From Marsupella aquatica (lineage: Eukaryota; Marchantiophyta), in NCBI GenBank assembly GCA_973895155.1, contig OZ316895.1, positions 19,158,001-19,222,000 on the forward strand: a stretch of 64,000 nt of DNA, read 5' to 3'. Below, piece by piece: positions 35,801 to 46,021 of the stretch; position 1 is the stretch's first letter; each line of letters begins with the position of its first letter. The notes under the pieces are model-generated. The model was given only the letters and a program-made list of their open reading frames with translations, made no database searches and was not told the DNA's origin. Made by a program: the position numbers and the translations under genes.

Positions 35801-36828
35801 CCCTCTGAATGGTGCCACTGCGCAAGACGCACCATATACCTCCATTTCGCTTGCAAGTCCACTTCTGCACCATCTCGTCCACCTTCTCCTCCTCCCCCTT
35901 GCTGCTGCTGGTTCGCAGAATACAGAGATGTGGATGACTGTCGAGACGCATTACAAAATTCGTCCAGCACGGATTGGGCATACTCGAGGACGTCCTTGGT
36001 CCAAAGCTCCACACGCTTGGATTGTGACTTGTCAGGCCCTCCGGCAGACATCCCGATTGACAATGGACGCACCTGGTTAAGGTACATAATTTTGACAAAC
36101 CATGTTGAACGCAGCAAAGGAACGTTGTGCTTGATAAGCGTCTCGAAAAGGATTCGCCGCCGGTAGCCATGAGGGACATGCTCAGCAAGGCTCCTCAGCC
36201 TCTTCCTCTGAGACAAGTCCTCAATCCACTTCTTCCTGAAATCCTCTCCGCACGTTCGGAGCTCAGGGAACGAGCCCGGTTTTCCTAATAGCGAGCCAGT
36301 GAGAGGTACACCATACACTTGCCCCGCCTTTCGTTTCCTGATGAGAGCGTTGTTGAGGAGCCGTAGCCGCTTCCTGATTGCCTCTTTGTATCTGTTTGTG
36401 TTCTGCTTAGTCCAATAACTGCTGTAGTTTTGCGAGGTCAGAGACAATTTCACCTCATTTGCCTCTTCAATTCCGTCAATGAGTTCCTTGTAGCCGTTGA
36501 CGCAGCAATCGCGGTTCAGCACCTCTTCGGGACAGTTGGCGGCGGGAGGATAGAAGTCAGGAGGGCCGAAGCGAGCACTCAGCGCATCTTTATCGCACTT
36601 GAGTTTATACGGCACAAGCTGCTGCCCTGCACGCTGTCTGGAAGAAGACGAGAGTCCATACGAGGACGCTGATGAGGACGAGAAACCAGAATCCGATCCC
36701 CCTCCTCCCCCGCGAGTCTCTCGAGATGATAGTCCGCCTCCTCCTCCTCCACCACCCCCTCCGCTACCACTCCCCCCCAGACTGCCACTTCCAATTCCGC
36801 TGCTGCCCCCAGCAGCATATCGGTGCAT
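29833..36828 (-). CDS. MED12: Mediator complex subunit 12 (kinase module), single exon
   Basis: This 2,331-aa frame is colinear with plant MED12 (CRYPTIC PRECOCIOUS/CENTER CITY). MED12 is the large scaffold of the Mediator kinase module with CDK8, cyclin C and MED13, and tunes RNA polymerase II transcription in the nucleus. Residues 1-70 are Gly/Ser-rich. The LVPYKLKCDKDALSARFGPP block (71-90) and the Med12 domain (about 190-254: FRKKWIEDLSQRKRLRSLAE, HVPHGYRRRILFETLIKHNV, STWFVKIMYLNQVR) are clear. Further conserved blocks include WRYMVRLAQWHHSEGLIHR and DLIVAWLDQHELPKGENFEY. The length is near that of other plant MED12 proteins. No intron interrupts about 7 kb. The start ATG matches the family N-terminus (MHRY). 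An upstream duplicated ATG lies at 37005-37007. Confidence 0.95.
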   Translation of the reverse strand: MHRYAAGGSSGIGSGSLGGSGSGGGGGGGGGGLSSRETRGGGGGSDSGFSSSSASSYGLSSSSRQRAGQQLVPYKLKCDKDALSARFGPPDFYPPAANCPEEVLNRDCCVNGYKELIDGIEEANEVKLSLTSQNYSSYWTKQNTNRYKEAIRKRLRLLNNALIRKRKAGQVYGVPLTGSLLGKPGSFPELRTCGEDFRKKWIEDLSQRKRLRSLAEHVPHGYRRRILFETLIKHNVPLLRSTWFVKIMYLNQVRPLSIGMSAGGPDKSQSKRVELWTKDVLEYAQSVLDEFCNASRQSSTSLYSANQQQQGGGGEGGRDGAEVDLQAKWRYMVRLAQWHHSEGLIHRTQLVDWVLKQLQEKESLDALELLLPVILKLIDEISLSQTHVRVFVDIAVHRLRKLCPSDVLPNFADQPHLYYSVITLTELIRYLLLTVPDTFVALDCFPLPSCVCPDQPRENLLNVLLPTGNGEKKQLRYIEQRGSDFEDDGRNTGQVEIPVLSSNEKSLSERELIIQDVVDGIQGRAASLAKAVIPGLLRNNEGKVVQGLDKALMGGDIQGACNCVFDEDFCTSCQVPDEWQADVIPGFGRTPSLLRNVNSSELFAIRFLCEWAVCEFRDSRGVSSSNDRKPCSVKDMSRVYMAVSVLRRRREELDERKILSNSGNRRPANMDLRPSNGGELNALSASHVNRDQNIDSALSGMNPPRSQGSELMMERQSRAGFFASAGPMHDLIVAWLDQHELPKGENFEYLQLLLSELVRVQLFWPDAYVRQLLCSGVLDKTKTAADSARATRHKLILQHLPGPPHLEGSGDSSLLEATRLTRNERYLALHGFNSKKMKSTDAKFGATSAADQMQIDGVVSQVDESMSIGVVKKEKKPKMRVFEIKQAIASLFQFPESSVEFSGNGTRAKNRKGMKGRAVSPGSGMDKMEGTPGCEECIRSKRSKKSDGKAWNPQVLMPALLDEEDTWWLRKGQKALDAVNTVNVVNVVKVEPPVKPSSKQNTRGRPKTARKTQSLAQLAAARIESSQGACSSSQTSDTKVHCPYHHRSALEAQSGTSQIRERTKSQSGNNICAIGNAIRSLRFSEKRSLSCWLNDVVRNLLSEGGNGSPSLLNNMAAGLMTMTPVSADAGGSGVRWKINDEALAVIVYIMDVAQDFNTVVQFLLWLLPMAPGPSASTHGHGSRGISTPSWNRDNSVCEVAEAALLSYLRRYEGVLAAMDMLPQALRAGMQRAETLMAAVPSGRAGCSALLFYVCDLLKKYGGLSSVHNWEKNWKTTCDQRLSAELEALKAGDSEGGFSMVGISSSGVGDERDDPTPQRLTGRLARVGGNMKEIVQRGMNEAVTLLLNKEREWAAPTLRDSGIDRFEEGHQYAQRIVGGVMDAIRSNGSGAPQGDSALVATAVGLLVNSAGSAVANVYDTLGASNNVGLSASGLASSLKCARQVLQVHVLCLRLLKESLGDRHSRMIEVALASEANSVLVQAMQHPSGRAPPIAFRSSPEGPENLVPGSERRYHISAAAAASFVALVAVQAMTSLDRMVSVLKLRENLETLQIPKIGTTTAGGISRSATGSSNFRDHVSEANVYWFRVLIGDCRNVAGGLVADLLGEANVLGLARMQRLLPLTTIFPPAYSLFAAALRRQSQAYPNSATGREDTVLHAAISAVNDLVAHEPFRDVCLRDTRALYLLLSSDSGENEYAAMLDMQGLDSFSKITALSPLRARLFLHSLLDRGLPACLLQEDDLWSEGRLDVKNRFANEPRQVELLVQLMDELQPATYHWQWVELRLLLNEQVLIETLETQGKSAVDAIHAAAAAGSDTRALSECEKTFTEVVLTRLLVRPDAAALYSEAVHSLGRHLEEFLILQVKWVLEGHEMLLGRKSLHQLLDNIANRQGFSVEPQRIKMRGWRPPRHMREALGSVERKRTEMASPEEGEVAEGRAHPAKDGGAGAEHEGLSEQFATEKALADLALPCLARSSNDTCSGFAFELIKQMGNLEQNITLLARPNPKSVSASSTGGETLVGKGSGLRRGARGGLEGGSPGIGRKSLAPAPDPSCLSAGALQTSMWLRLQFLLPLLPIIHTDREPTARNMRQTLAPVLLRLLGTSVVQETVESPQSVSTRDLDRKAEASSFAATTAAGEDLFDRLLSVLHALLSSTLAVWLKSPRPTSKGPAKPLREVPPFDRETAERMQAELEHMQLPQSVSSRLRAALPLLPVSQPLTISAGPPQVSPSVHALTNSSVSSSILVRGLFGVPPKPQNLLDNNLGKAKPLFLSDQEVEVDPWILLEDGVGSGSIAGSVALGPGEGGNLKACPWLKGTVRIRRNDLTYVGAVDEES

Positions 36829-37015
36829 ATCTCCTCACAAACTCCTGCTCCTCCTCCTCCTCCTCCTCCTCCTCCTCCTACCCCAACAGCACCTCCTTCG
36901 GATACTGATGCTCCCTCGTTACATGGCCTCGAACATACTGAAGTCCCCGAAGTCACCTGCTGGCTCTGTCCAATCCCACTGCTGCCCCCAGCAGCACATC
37001 GGTGCATATCTCCTC
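36788..37015 (-). repeat. Duplicated MED12 start-codon segment (about 45 bp, 179 bp apart)
   Basis: The segment spanning the MED12 start (about 36788-36836, reading GAGATATGCACCGATATGCT then GCTGGGGGCAGCAGC) is repeated upstream at about 36967-37015. The second ATG at 37005-37007 has the same following codons (MHRCAAGGSSGIG), but its frame then diverges. Between the copies lies a (CTC)n run at about 36841-36877. Transcripts starting upstream would meet this decoy ATG first. Confidence 0.85.
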
Positions 37016-37982
37016 AATCAACTTCTCCCCACCTCACATTTTCCTCCCCTTGCGCTTCTTTGGCGAGCACTGAATTCTGTCATGAAACTCTTAGGAGACA
37101 GCACGAGATCGTGCCTGAGTACACAGTGGACCACCTCAGACGACAGTGTGATTTAGCGAGAAAACAGAAGACTGGATTTTTAGGTCTACCTTGCAGTGTC
37201 GAGAAGTCGTGAATTTTATTGATCCGAGACAGGCGGGGCTTCTCATTCGTTCCCATACGTTGTGGGGGCGACGGCGATACTAGAGGATTGTCTGAGAATC
37301 TTTTTTTATCTCGGTCGTCGTATTGTATTTTCGACGGCGAGCATTTGCAGTGGGCCCCCTTCTTTGCACTATTATGGGAATGAAAACCATGACAATAAAT
37401 GCGCTCTACATGTTAGTCCATGAAAGGTTGGGTGAATAGTATAATGCGTTGTACATTCCCTGCACGGTAGGGTGAAAACTGAAAAGTGTACCTTACTTTT
37501 GTTCTTGTTTACTAGCCGAATTGCATGTGTTGCACACAGGCTAGGCAAAAATGTAGAGGTGAAGCAAAGATGTCAAGGCAAGCCAAAAATATATATGCAT
37601 TGCAAAGAAGTTAAGGAGAAGCAAGGAAATACAAGTGAAGCAAAGGATATGCTGGCAATACAAAACAATGAAAGTGAGGCAAGGACATTGTTCAGCACTA
37701 ACATGTGTTGTTGTGACCATGTTGTCATCATTATCGTAGAATCATTGTAGCCATATTGTGGTTACATCCATGCGGTTGATGCGATGTCGTGACATATAGA
37801 GTCGGTAACATAAGATATCGAGACATGTACCATATGCATCCAGGTAACACAACAAAATAGAAAACCAGAAAGATAATATATGGTTGCCCGTTAACACCAA
37901 GATGAAGAAATGCTGGGGCATGAAAGTAAACCCCCTATATCCCCCGTGGACCTGAGCATGGAAATGGTCAACAGGCTGAGGA
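37016..37982. other. MED12 upstream region; no gene seen
   Basis: This holds the presumed MED12 promoter and leader, followed by sequence without recognisable coding content. It ends at the gypsy remnant. Confidence 0.45.
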
Positions 37983-38645
37983 TCAACTTGGTGAAGGAGA
38001 ACAAGAAGGACAGAACCATAGCCCTTCCGGAACTTGTGGAAGCTCAGGTCGCAAACAAAAGAGATGGTAACCACCGTTGCAATGGTCACACAATAACATC
38101 TGCTCAACGTCATCAATCCTGTGCCACACCTTACAGGGATAATCCACCAGAGGAATCCAAGTAGAAGTGACAATGGTAGGGTCCAAGTTAGGCAAATGAC
38201 AAGGGGCACAATTCTTAGCATGATCTTTGAGGGTACGGCCATCTGCTCCCTGTAACTCCAGCACACCTGAAGGATGGATGTACTTAACCCAGAGAATAAT
38301 GCAACTGGTGGAGGTATCCAATGTGTCACTAGGCTGTCGCTAAAGGTAAACAAAATCACCCACATCAAACTGCCTCACCTTGGGCCTGAAGCTCCCTCCC
38401 CGTGTGTGTACATATTTGAGTGTATCACGATGTTGGGCAATTGCTAGGTTTTCCATAGCCATAGGTATGACTCTACGGAACAAGGCAGCCCTCTTTGATA
38501 TGACAGTAGACCAGGTTTCCGTTGAGTCCAAGTCCACCACCTAAAGCAATTGAGAAGCAATAGAAGATGGAGGAACTGGATGCCAACCAAAAAGTAAAAA
38601 ATAAGGAGAGAAGTTGGACAAGGAGGCATGATTGGACATGCAATT
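37983..38645 (-). pseudogene. Ty3/gypsy integrase C-terminus with PHD finger, broken
   Basis: One frame with two stops (near 38,541 and 38,337) reads an integrase end (SNFSPYFLLFGWHPVPPSS, then FRPKVRQFDVGDFVYL). It then reads a small C-terminal domain and a PHD finger at about 38,001-38,138. The PHD shows CKVW, LLCDHCNGGYHLFCL and GLWFCPSC. The second zinc cysteine is Trp, probably by mutation. In known gypsy families the integrase tail is often a chromodomain that reads chromatin; a PHD, which binds histone H3 tails, would serve the same targeting role. The fragment is fused in frame to copia RT on its 5' side. Confidence 0.8.
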
Positions 38646-41281
38646 AAGTGAGAAAATCTTTGTGTAGTCCAAGCCCTCCTTTTGGGTGTACCCTTTGGCC
38701 ACAAGGCATGCCTTGTAAGTGTCATCCTGCTTCTTCTTGTACAACCATCTACAGGGAACCAATGTCTTCCCGCGAGGCATGTTAGTTAAGCGCCAAGTTG
38801 AATTCTTTTTCAAAGAATTCATTTCCTTCAACATTGCCTCCATCCACTTATCCACCCTAAACCCTTCATAGCTAGAGGGGTCTCCATCTTCAGTGAGCAA
38901 TGTAACATTGGGATCATCGTCGTGCTCAACTATGTGAACACGAGGATTTGCAAAACCAAATCAATCAAGGGGTTGGGCCAAGATTAGCCCTTGCGAGGCA
39001 TCTCAGTTGAGGAACTACATCTCTACCAGAGGGATCAACAACTTCCTCAGCACCATCAAGCTCCACCATAGTGGGTTCCTCCACGTGCTCCCCCTGATTA
39101 TCCCGGGGTCTTGACAACCATTCTTTGTCAAAAACAATATTTCTCCTCACAACTGCCTTGCAATCGACAAGATCCCACAATTGATAGCCCTTCTGCCCAA
39201 GACTTTAGCCTAGAAAAATACATTTCTTAGACTTGGGATCCAACTTAGACCTGTGTGTCTGCTCAATGTGAACATAGGCAGCACACCCAAAAACTCGTCT
39301 ATAGTAATCTGCAGGTCTCTCATACCACAACGCAAATGGAGTTTGCATCAACTTACTATTGTGCGGTGATAGATTGTAGGCATATGCAACTTGGTTGACA
39401 ACTTTAACCCAAAAATTATTGGACAACTTGGACTTACATAGCATGTTGCGTGCTTTCTCTAGTAATGTCTAATTCAACCGTTCTTCAACTCCATTTTGCT
39501 GCGGGGTCTTTGGTATATAGTGTATTAACGCTTGAGGCCAAGGTCCTAACCAAATTGGTCAAACTCATTGGACTTATACTTGTCATCGTTATTTGACTGA
39601 ACACACTTCAACTCCTTCCTAGTTTGTAGCTCCACCATGGCTTTCCACTCCTTGAAGATCTCAAACACTTGAGACTTCTCCTTCATGTAGTACAACCAAC
39701 ACATTCAAGAGTAATTGTCTACAAATGTCACTGATAAAATATTTGGCTTCACCCAACGATGGCTTTGGTGCTGGACCCCAAACATCTCAGTGTACATACT
39801 CAAGAATCTCATGAGAATGGTATGAACTAGAACTGAAACTCACTTTCCTCTGTTTGCCATAGATGCAATCTTCACAGAAAGAGAGTTTACCAGATTTGGC
39901 GTCTTGCAACAAATCTCTATTTGCCAAAGTTGCCTATCCTTTACCACTCAAGTGCCCCAACCGTGCATGTCATAAATCTATGGCTTGTGTGCGACCAAAT
40001 GTTGAGGGTGCTTCAATTGAAGTAGTCAAAGATAACTTTGCAGTAGATGCTGCCGCTGTATCCGAACGTTCCACCACAAAATCCACATGCCCCACTCTAG
40101 GAGCAATGACATCTCCTTGCAAGATATATAAATCATTTTGTTGTAGTGCCTTAATCAAAGATACATCACCTTTGATGATAAAAGCGCACCATCACGTGCA
40201 GTGAAATGAGATCCACCAACTTCCAAGGCATCCAAGGAAATCAAATTCTTAGAGATGTTTGGTATATGTTTGGCTTCTGTCAGTTCTTGCACAACACCTA
40301 GATCAAACATCCAAAATTTGATAGTCCCCATGCCAATGATCGCACATCGAATACCATTTTTATTTCCATAGTACCGTTATAAGGTTGGTAATTGGAGGAA
40401 TATGATAGCATTGGACATATATGATAAGAAGAACATGAACCCCAACGTTCATTTATTGTCATACACAGAATTCACAGCACCAATACATAGCACTCCAACA
40501 ACATCTTCATTATCAACAATCACAATACCAACTGACGATGAGGACGCACCATTGGAAGCAGGATACTTTTGCTTCGACAAAGAAGGACAATTCCACTTGG
40601 TGTGGCCCTTCTCATGGCAATGCCAATACTTAACTTTCTTACTACGAGACTTAGATTAAATATATCTACTTTGAGATTTAGATCTAGACTAGTCCATAGT
40701 ACGCTCTGTCGATCTGCCTCTAACCATTAAGATAGTAGATTCATCTTCACGGTCTGAGAGATGTCACTTGCTCCATTTTGCAAGAACTACCTTCACCACA
40801 TTCAGCTTCAACGTAGTCTTGTCAAGTGTGATGATCGTCACCAACGTTGAAAAACTCTTCAAAAGTGACATCAACAAACATCGCAAGGTACTCATCGGTC
40901 AACTTATCTTCCGCCATGGTTATCTCATGCACAATCTCATCAAAGAGACTCAAATGATCATGCATGTTTCCACCATCCTTCAACTTCAACCTGAATAGTC
41001 GCTTGAACTGGTAAATACGAGTAGTCAACAAAGTACTGGTATAGCTGAGTAAGCGTATCCCAACTCTTCTTGGCGTTCCAATCCATCCCCAACACGTTCT
41101 TGAGAATGTTGTTGGCCAAGAACAACTCAATTGTACTACACGTCTGCACTGAAATGATCTTCTTGGCATTCTAATCCATCCCCAACATGTTGGTCACCTT
41201 CCAAGTCCAGAGGCTGAAGCTGACTTTCCCGTCAAACTTCTCCACCTCAAACTTTGGCACTGCAAGCTTTTGTGAAGCCAT
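38646..41281 (-). pseudogene. Ty1/copia gag-integrase-RT remnant, broken
   Basis: Reading leftward, gag starts at the ATG at 41281 (MASQKLAVPKFEVEKFDG). Next comes the gag core (DGGNMHDHLSLFDEIVHEIT), then a damaged zinc knuckle (HCHEKGHTKWNC, first Cys changed) near 40,600. The integrase follows (ATLANRDLLQDAKSGKLSFC, EDCIYGKQRKVSF, then LSPHNSKLMQTPFALWYER and KSKKCIFLG). The start of the RT reads WMEAMLKEMNSLKKNSTWRL and CLVAKGYTQKEGLDYTKIFS. The order gag-IN-RT defines copia. Many stops and frameshifts are present. The RT is cut at about 38,645. No LTRs were found. Confidence 0.88.
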
Positions 41282-41559
41282 GGATGCTTCCACAAACACA
41301 CTAGAAACACAAGTACCAAACTACCTCCACTTAAAAATTTACCAAAATTGGAACCCAAATAATAATACCAAATTACACTAAGTTATCCTTATTTAAAATG
41401 CTAAGCCTTCCCTTTCAACTAAATTCAACGCATCATTTTTATCTCCACAAGAACTAAGCATTTTTACCACAATAACATCTCATCATTACCATCACAACAA
41501 AATAATCCAAACTCATCATTTATTTCATTTATTCTCAAAATAAGAAGTTTTGGTTTGGG

Positions 41560-43928
41560 TTTACAAAAGTGTTTATTCGGTGGCTCATCTCCTAACTTAG
41601 GTCTCCATACTAAACTCAGTTCAGATCATCAGGTCAAGACTCGTCCTCAAGCTCATCAATGGTTTCCCCCAAGCATTTTGTACACAACTTTAGCCTCCGG
41701 CAAGCTTCCTTCATGTCCTCGTTTCTCTTGCACTCATCCTCTTGACCCTTCTTCTTCCTCTCCTCCAGTTTCCAGTCCCACAACAAAAAAAACTTACGGC
41801 CGGTAACCTCAAACCCCATGGTAATGGACAATCCCTAGTCTAAAGATGGACCCAATCACCGGGTTCCACTCATCAAAAGAAGTCAATTTCCTTATCTTAA
41901 ATTCACAACAAAAACTCCAGAACATCAAATCTATAGTGGTCGGGGTGATCCATAACTCTAGTTGAAACTTCTTTACAAACTTCATAAAACGGCTTGACAT
42001 TCTCCCTTTGCTGGCTGTTATTCACCCTCGATTCTCATTGAGTTTTAAGTATCCACCATGGCTCTCCACCTCTTAACTCTTATTTCTTCCTCAAACCTCC
42101 TTCTAAAGATAGGTTTTCAGCTTCTCTGGCCCTCCTGTTTTCAGTCAATGTTTTAAACTTTATTTCACAGTCCACCCCATGTTTACTCCCTTTTCAGCCA
42201 AAGAGCTTCAAAGCTCTAACACTTTCCTCTCTTTAGAAGTCAAACTCCTCCATCGCCATTCATCTTTCCAGTGCCTCATTTTCCATGGTCTAAAATATTA
42301 TCAGGGTTGCTATAGCTTTGACCTTCGATCTCGCCTTCATTCAACTTGCTCACCCGAGGGCTCTTTCCGCAATTCCCATGTTCAGCAGTTCACTCTCCTC
42401 TCTTATGAACCTCCGTCGTCTTTCAACCTTCTCTTGTCTTTCTCTTGTTTCACATGAAAAAGCTTTCTGATGCTATTATTTCTCCTTGTTTTCTCGTGAA
42501 CGAAACTAAATCCCGCTTCATATTCTCACTTGGAGTTCACTACATTCATTTCGCAAACCTGATTCAATCCCTCTTTGTTCCTAATGTTCCCTTCTCTCTT
42601 TTTGCCTATTCACCTCAACATTTATCATTGCCCTTTCCATTCCCTTTCTTCAGCCAAAATCCTCTAATCACTCAAAAGCTCAGAACCAGATCGCGCGCCT
42701 CACTTTTCACTCCCAGACCATCGATTTTCCACTTTCTCATCTGAATTCTTATCGAGAGCTTCCCTTCACAGACCCACCTCCTTTCTCCCACTCATTTCTT
42801 TCCGAGCATCTTCAGCTTTTTCTCAGCTTAACGTTCATCTGACTTTACCTCTGCCATCGAAACTTGCTCCTGCATTTCAGAATGTTTTCTCCGAAGACTC
42901 CATTGTTCGCGTAAGCTCACACATCTCAATTTCTTTTTCTCCCTCGATCGCTCAAATTTGAATCATCTTCCCTTTTCCTTGTTCTCACAGGTGTAACTCT
43001 ACAGGTTCCACATTCCACTCCTCCATAAGAACGATCCACGTTTGCTCACAAAGGTTCTTCACTTCGACCTCTAACAACGGCTTGCACTCCAGAAAATTGC
43101 TCTATCTGCTTGTCCACATCTGCACAGGACGCCATGGCTCTTGCCCTCCTCCTCTTGTCATTTCCATGTCACTCCCTCGAGTCTCAACAAAATCTCCGCC
43201 TTAATTCCGATTCCCACATCTCACAAAAAGAAACTTTCCTGCTTGATGTGCTTACCCACATACCTCAGCTTCAATTCCTCCCTGGATCACTTCAATTGCT
43301 TATCATCGTCCCTTTCCATTTCCCCTTTTCTGATGAAGTCTCCAAGTCACTCAAAAGCCCTGGACTCTGATCACACGCGCACACCTTCCCAGTTCATTGA
43401 TTTCCACCTCTTTCCTGAACTCCTCTCGAGAGCTTTCCTTTACAATCGTTTTCTCCTTTCAACTCTCCAGCGTCGTTCTGCTATGCCTTTTCTCTAAAAA
43501 TTTCCTTTTCTTTCTCCTTAAAAATGATCGACAACCTTATCGCGCGTTTCAGCATTACCCCATGAAGTTCAAAATTCCCCCACCATCACTACTCGGTCGA
43601 ATCCCACTTCTCTTTCTTCCTAAACTCTCAAATTTAGCATCCTTGCCCTTCTTTGCCTCCCCCTACCTGTCGACTCTTTTGCAAGAAAAATCCTTCTAAC
43701 TGCCTTCCTTCTTTGGCCGTTTCTCCTTCTCTTTGTCTTGCGCTCCATTCCAAACTGACCCTTACGAGATGTGCTCACGGGACGCCACGTGTCTGAACCA
43801 CAATAATTGCCTTAATCTCCTTTAGTCTAAGCTTCATTCTCCACTCTTTATTCCTCTTTTGTCACACTAACCTTCAACTCAAGTTCAGTTTCCTCTTTGT
43901 TTCTTTCCTTCACAAACAGAGAACTATT
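41560..43928 (-). repeat. Repeat X, copy B (uncharacterised dispersed repeat)
   Basis: This is the minus-strand counterpart of 560-2285. The best-preserved part encodes two overlapping frames: 42000-41809 (FQLELWITPTTIDLMFWSFC, then SFDEWNPVIGSIFRLGIVHY and HGV-stop) and 41820-41634 (MGFEVTGRKFFLLWDWKLEE, later CTKCLGETIDELEDES-stop). The downstream flank has AATAAATGAAATAAA, like poly(A) signals. The distal part (42.6-43.6 kb) is pyrimidine-rich on the plus strand and seems to hold internal diverged duplications about 670 bp apart. LINE sequence begins abruptly at about 43,929. I do not recognise the peptide. Confidence 0.55.
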
Positions 43929-45752
43929 ACATGGGAAAGCTAAAGATCTGTTGGGCCTGAACTTGGAGCTTCTTTTGTGGGGAGGACCCTCTTTACTAAC
44001 AAACTTGGTGCATGAGCTGAATCAAGCAATGGCTTTAGGTTTACCTAAAGCTTGGATGACCAGAAGAGTGGTGCCTATCTTCAAGGCAGGCAACAAGGAC
44101 GATGTGCACAACTACAGAACCATCATGGTAGGCAATACTTTTGCTAAAGTTTTGGGAGGACTACTTGAAGCCAGATTAAGCTCTTGGTTGGAGAGTGAGA
44201 TGAAAAGGGCACCTTCACAAGCAGGTTTTAGGAGAGAATTCAGCACTATGGATCACATTCTCTGCTTGAGGGTGTTGTGTGAAAAGGCCAAATCTCCACA
44301 TAAACCATTATTTTGCTTGTTTGTGGACTTCTCCAAGGCCTTTGACAAAGTTTCCCGATCCAAGCTTTGGGATAGGATGGTGGAGTTGGAAGTGCCTGAA
44401 GAGCTCAGGTTGGCTGTTTCTAAATTGTACCAAGAAGTGCGCATCAAACTTTCAAAGGAAACCTCTGAAGAAATCTGGAGCACTCTTGGGGTGATCCAAG
44501 GTTGTCCTCTCTCACCAACTCTCTTTGGCATCTTCATTGATCAGCTACACAACATTTTGGAGGAGCATGGTGGAGTTGGCACTCAATTGGGTAGGTTTGT
44601 CCTCCAACTTCTTATATTTGCAGATGATGTGGTCCTACTTGCTCATGCTCAAGAAGCTTTGCAAAGACATCTCAATGCCTTGGAGGAGTTTTGTCAAGCA
44701 ACAGGGATGGTAGTCAACCTCAAGAAGACCAAGTGTTTGGGCATTGGCACACGACAAAATCCAGAGCTCTACTTCCAAGGGAATCTGGTGGAATTTGTGA
44801 GGACCTACAAATACCTTGGGGTGGAGTTCTCTCAAAACTTGAGTTGGGCCTCATGTGTAAAATCTAGGGCTGCCAATGGGTACAGAGCTTTTTATGCATT
44901 CATGAACAAATGCAAAAGAGCTGGTCTACACACTTGGAGGTTAAGGAAACATCTCTTTGGAGCTTTGGTGAAACCAGTCATTCTTTATGGAGCACCAATT
45001 TGGGGAGCAGGTGTGTCTAAATCTGGGTGGCAACAGATTGAGGGGCTGCAAAAGCTATTTCTTGAGATGGAGCTTGGGATCAAGTCACAAACCCCATATG
45101 CACTTACACTTGCAGAGGCAGGCTTGTTTCCTTTGGAGGTGGAGGCACTCTTCCACACACTCAAATACATCATGCGTGTAAGAGAGTTGGAGGAAAACAG
45201 ATTTCCTTTTCATGCCTTGCGCTCATCTTCAGCTAAAGGGTGGTATGCAGATGTGTGCAGGTGGGCCCATGCTTGGGATTTTCCTGAACATGAATGGCCA
45301 ACACACCCAACCAAGCTAAGAGCAAAACTTGAGCAAAAGGCTTTGCACAAACTTTGGCATGAACCTAGCCCACGGCAGCAATACTACATGAGAGATGTGA
45401 ACCCCATGAAGAAATATCGAGAACAAGAATACTTATCTAGCACTATCTCAGTACAACTTAGACAACTTATTGCTCAGTATAGACTAAGCTCACACCACCT
45501 TGAAGTAGAACAAGGGAGATGGAAGGATATTGACAGGAAAAAGAGGGTTTGTCAACTATGTGATAGCTCTAGTATAGAGAATGAATATCATGTATTCATT
45601 GCTTGCAAGTTTTATGAGGGGGTTAGGATGGCATCTCAAATCTTGGTGAAAGATTTGTATGCATTGTTTGGTCTGCCCCCCCTCAGCAACTTGGAAGATA
45701 TATCTTTGCGGTGGATAGGGAAAGGAGAATAGGTTTGGAAAATCTTTCAGGG
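43929..45752 (+). pseudogene. LINE ORF2 fragment, plus arm of an inverted repeat
   Basis: Nearly identical to 17,702-19,530 of the intact LINE. It covers the whole RT (FADD intact) and the C-terminal Cys/His motif. It is truncated on the 5' side within the linker and on the 3' side at CTTTCAGGGC. A run of seven C (against five in the intact copy) near 45,676 shifts the frame after FGLPP. Differences from the intact element are shared with the facing minus-strand copy. It has no 3'UTR. Confidence 0.92.
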
Positions 45753-45766
45753 CCCTAAACCCTAAA
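45753..45766 (+). repeat. Two telomere-type CCCTAAA units at the LINE-LINE junction
   Basis: CCCTAAACCCTAAA sits exactly between the ends of the two inverted LINE copies. The next bases are the complement of the LINE ORF2 end. Confidence 0.9.
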
Positions 45767-46021
45767 CTATGTCCTCAAAGAAACTATGGACCTAGAGAGC
45801 CCTATGGACCTAGAGAGCCCTGAAAGATTTTCCAAACCTATTCTCCTTTCCCTATCCACCGCAAAGATATATCTTCCAAGTTGCTGAGGGGGGGCAGACC
45901 AAACAATGCATACAAATCTTTCACCAAGATTTGAGATGCCATCCTAAACCCCCTCATAAAACTTGCAAGCAATGAATACATGATATTCATTCTCTATACT
46001 AGAGCTATCACATAGTTGACA

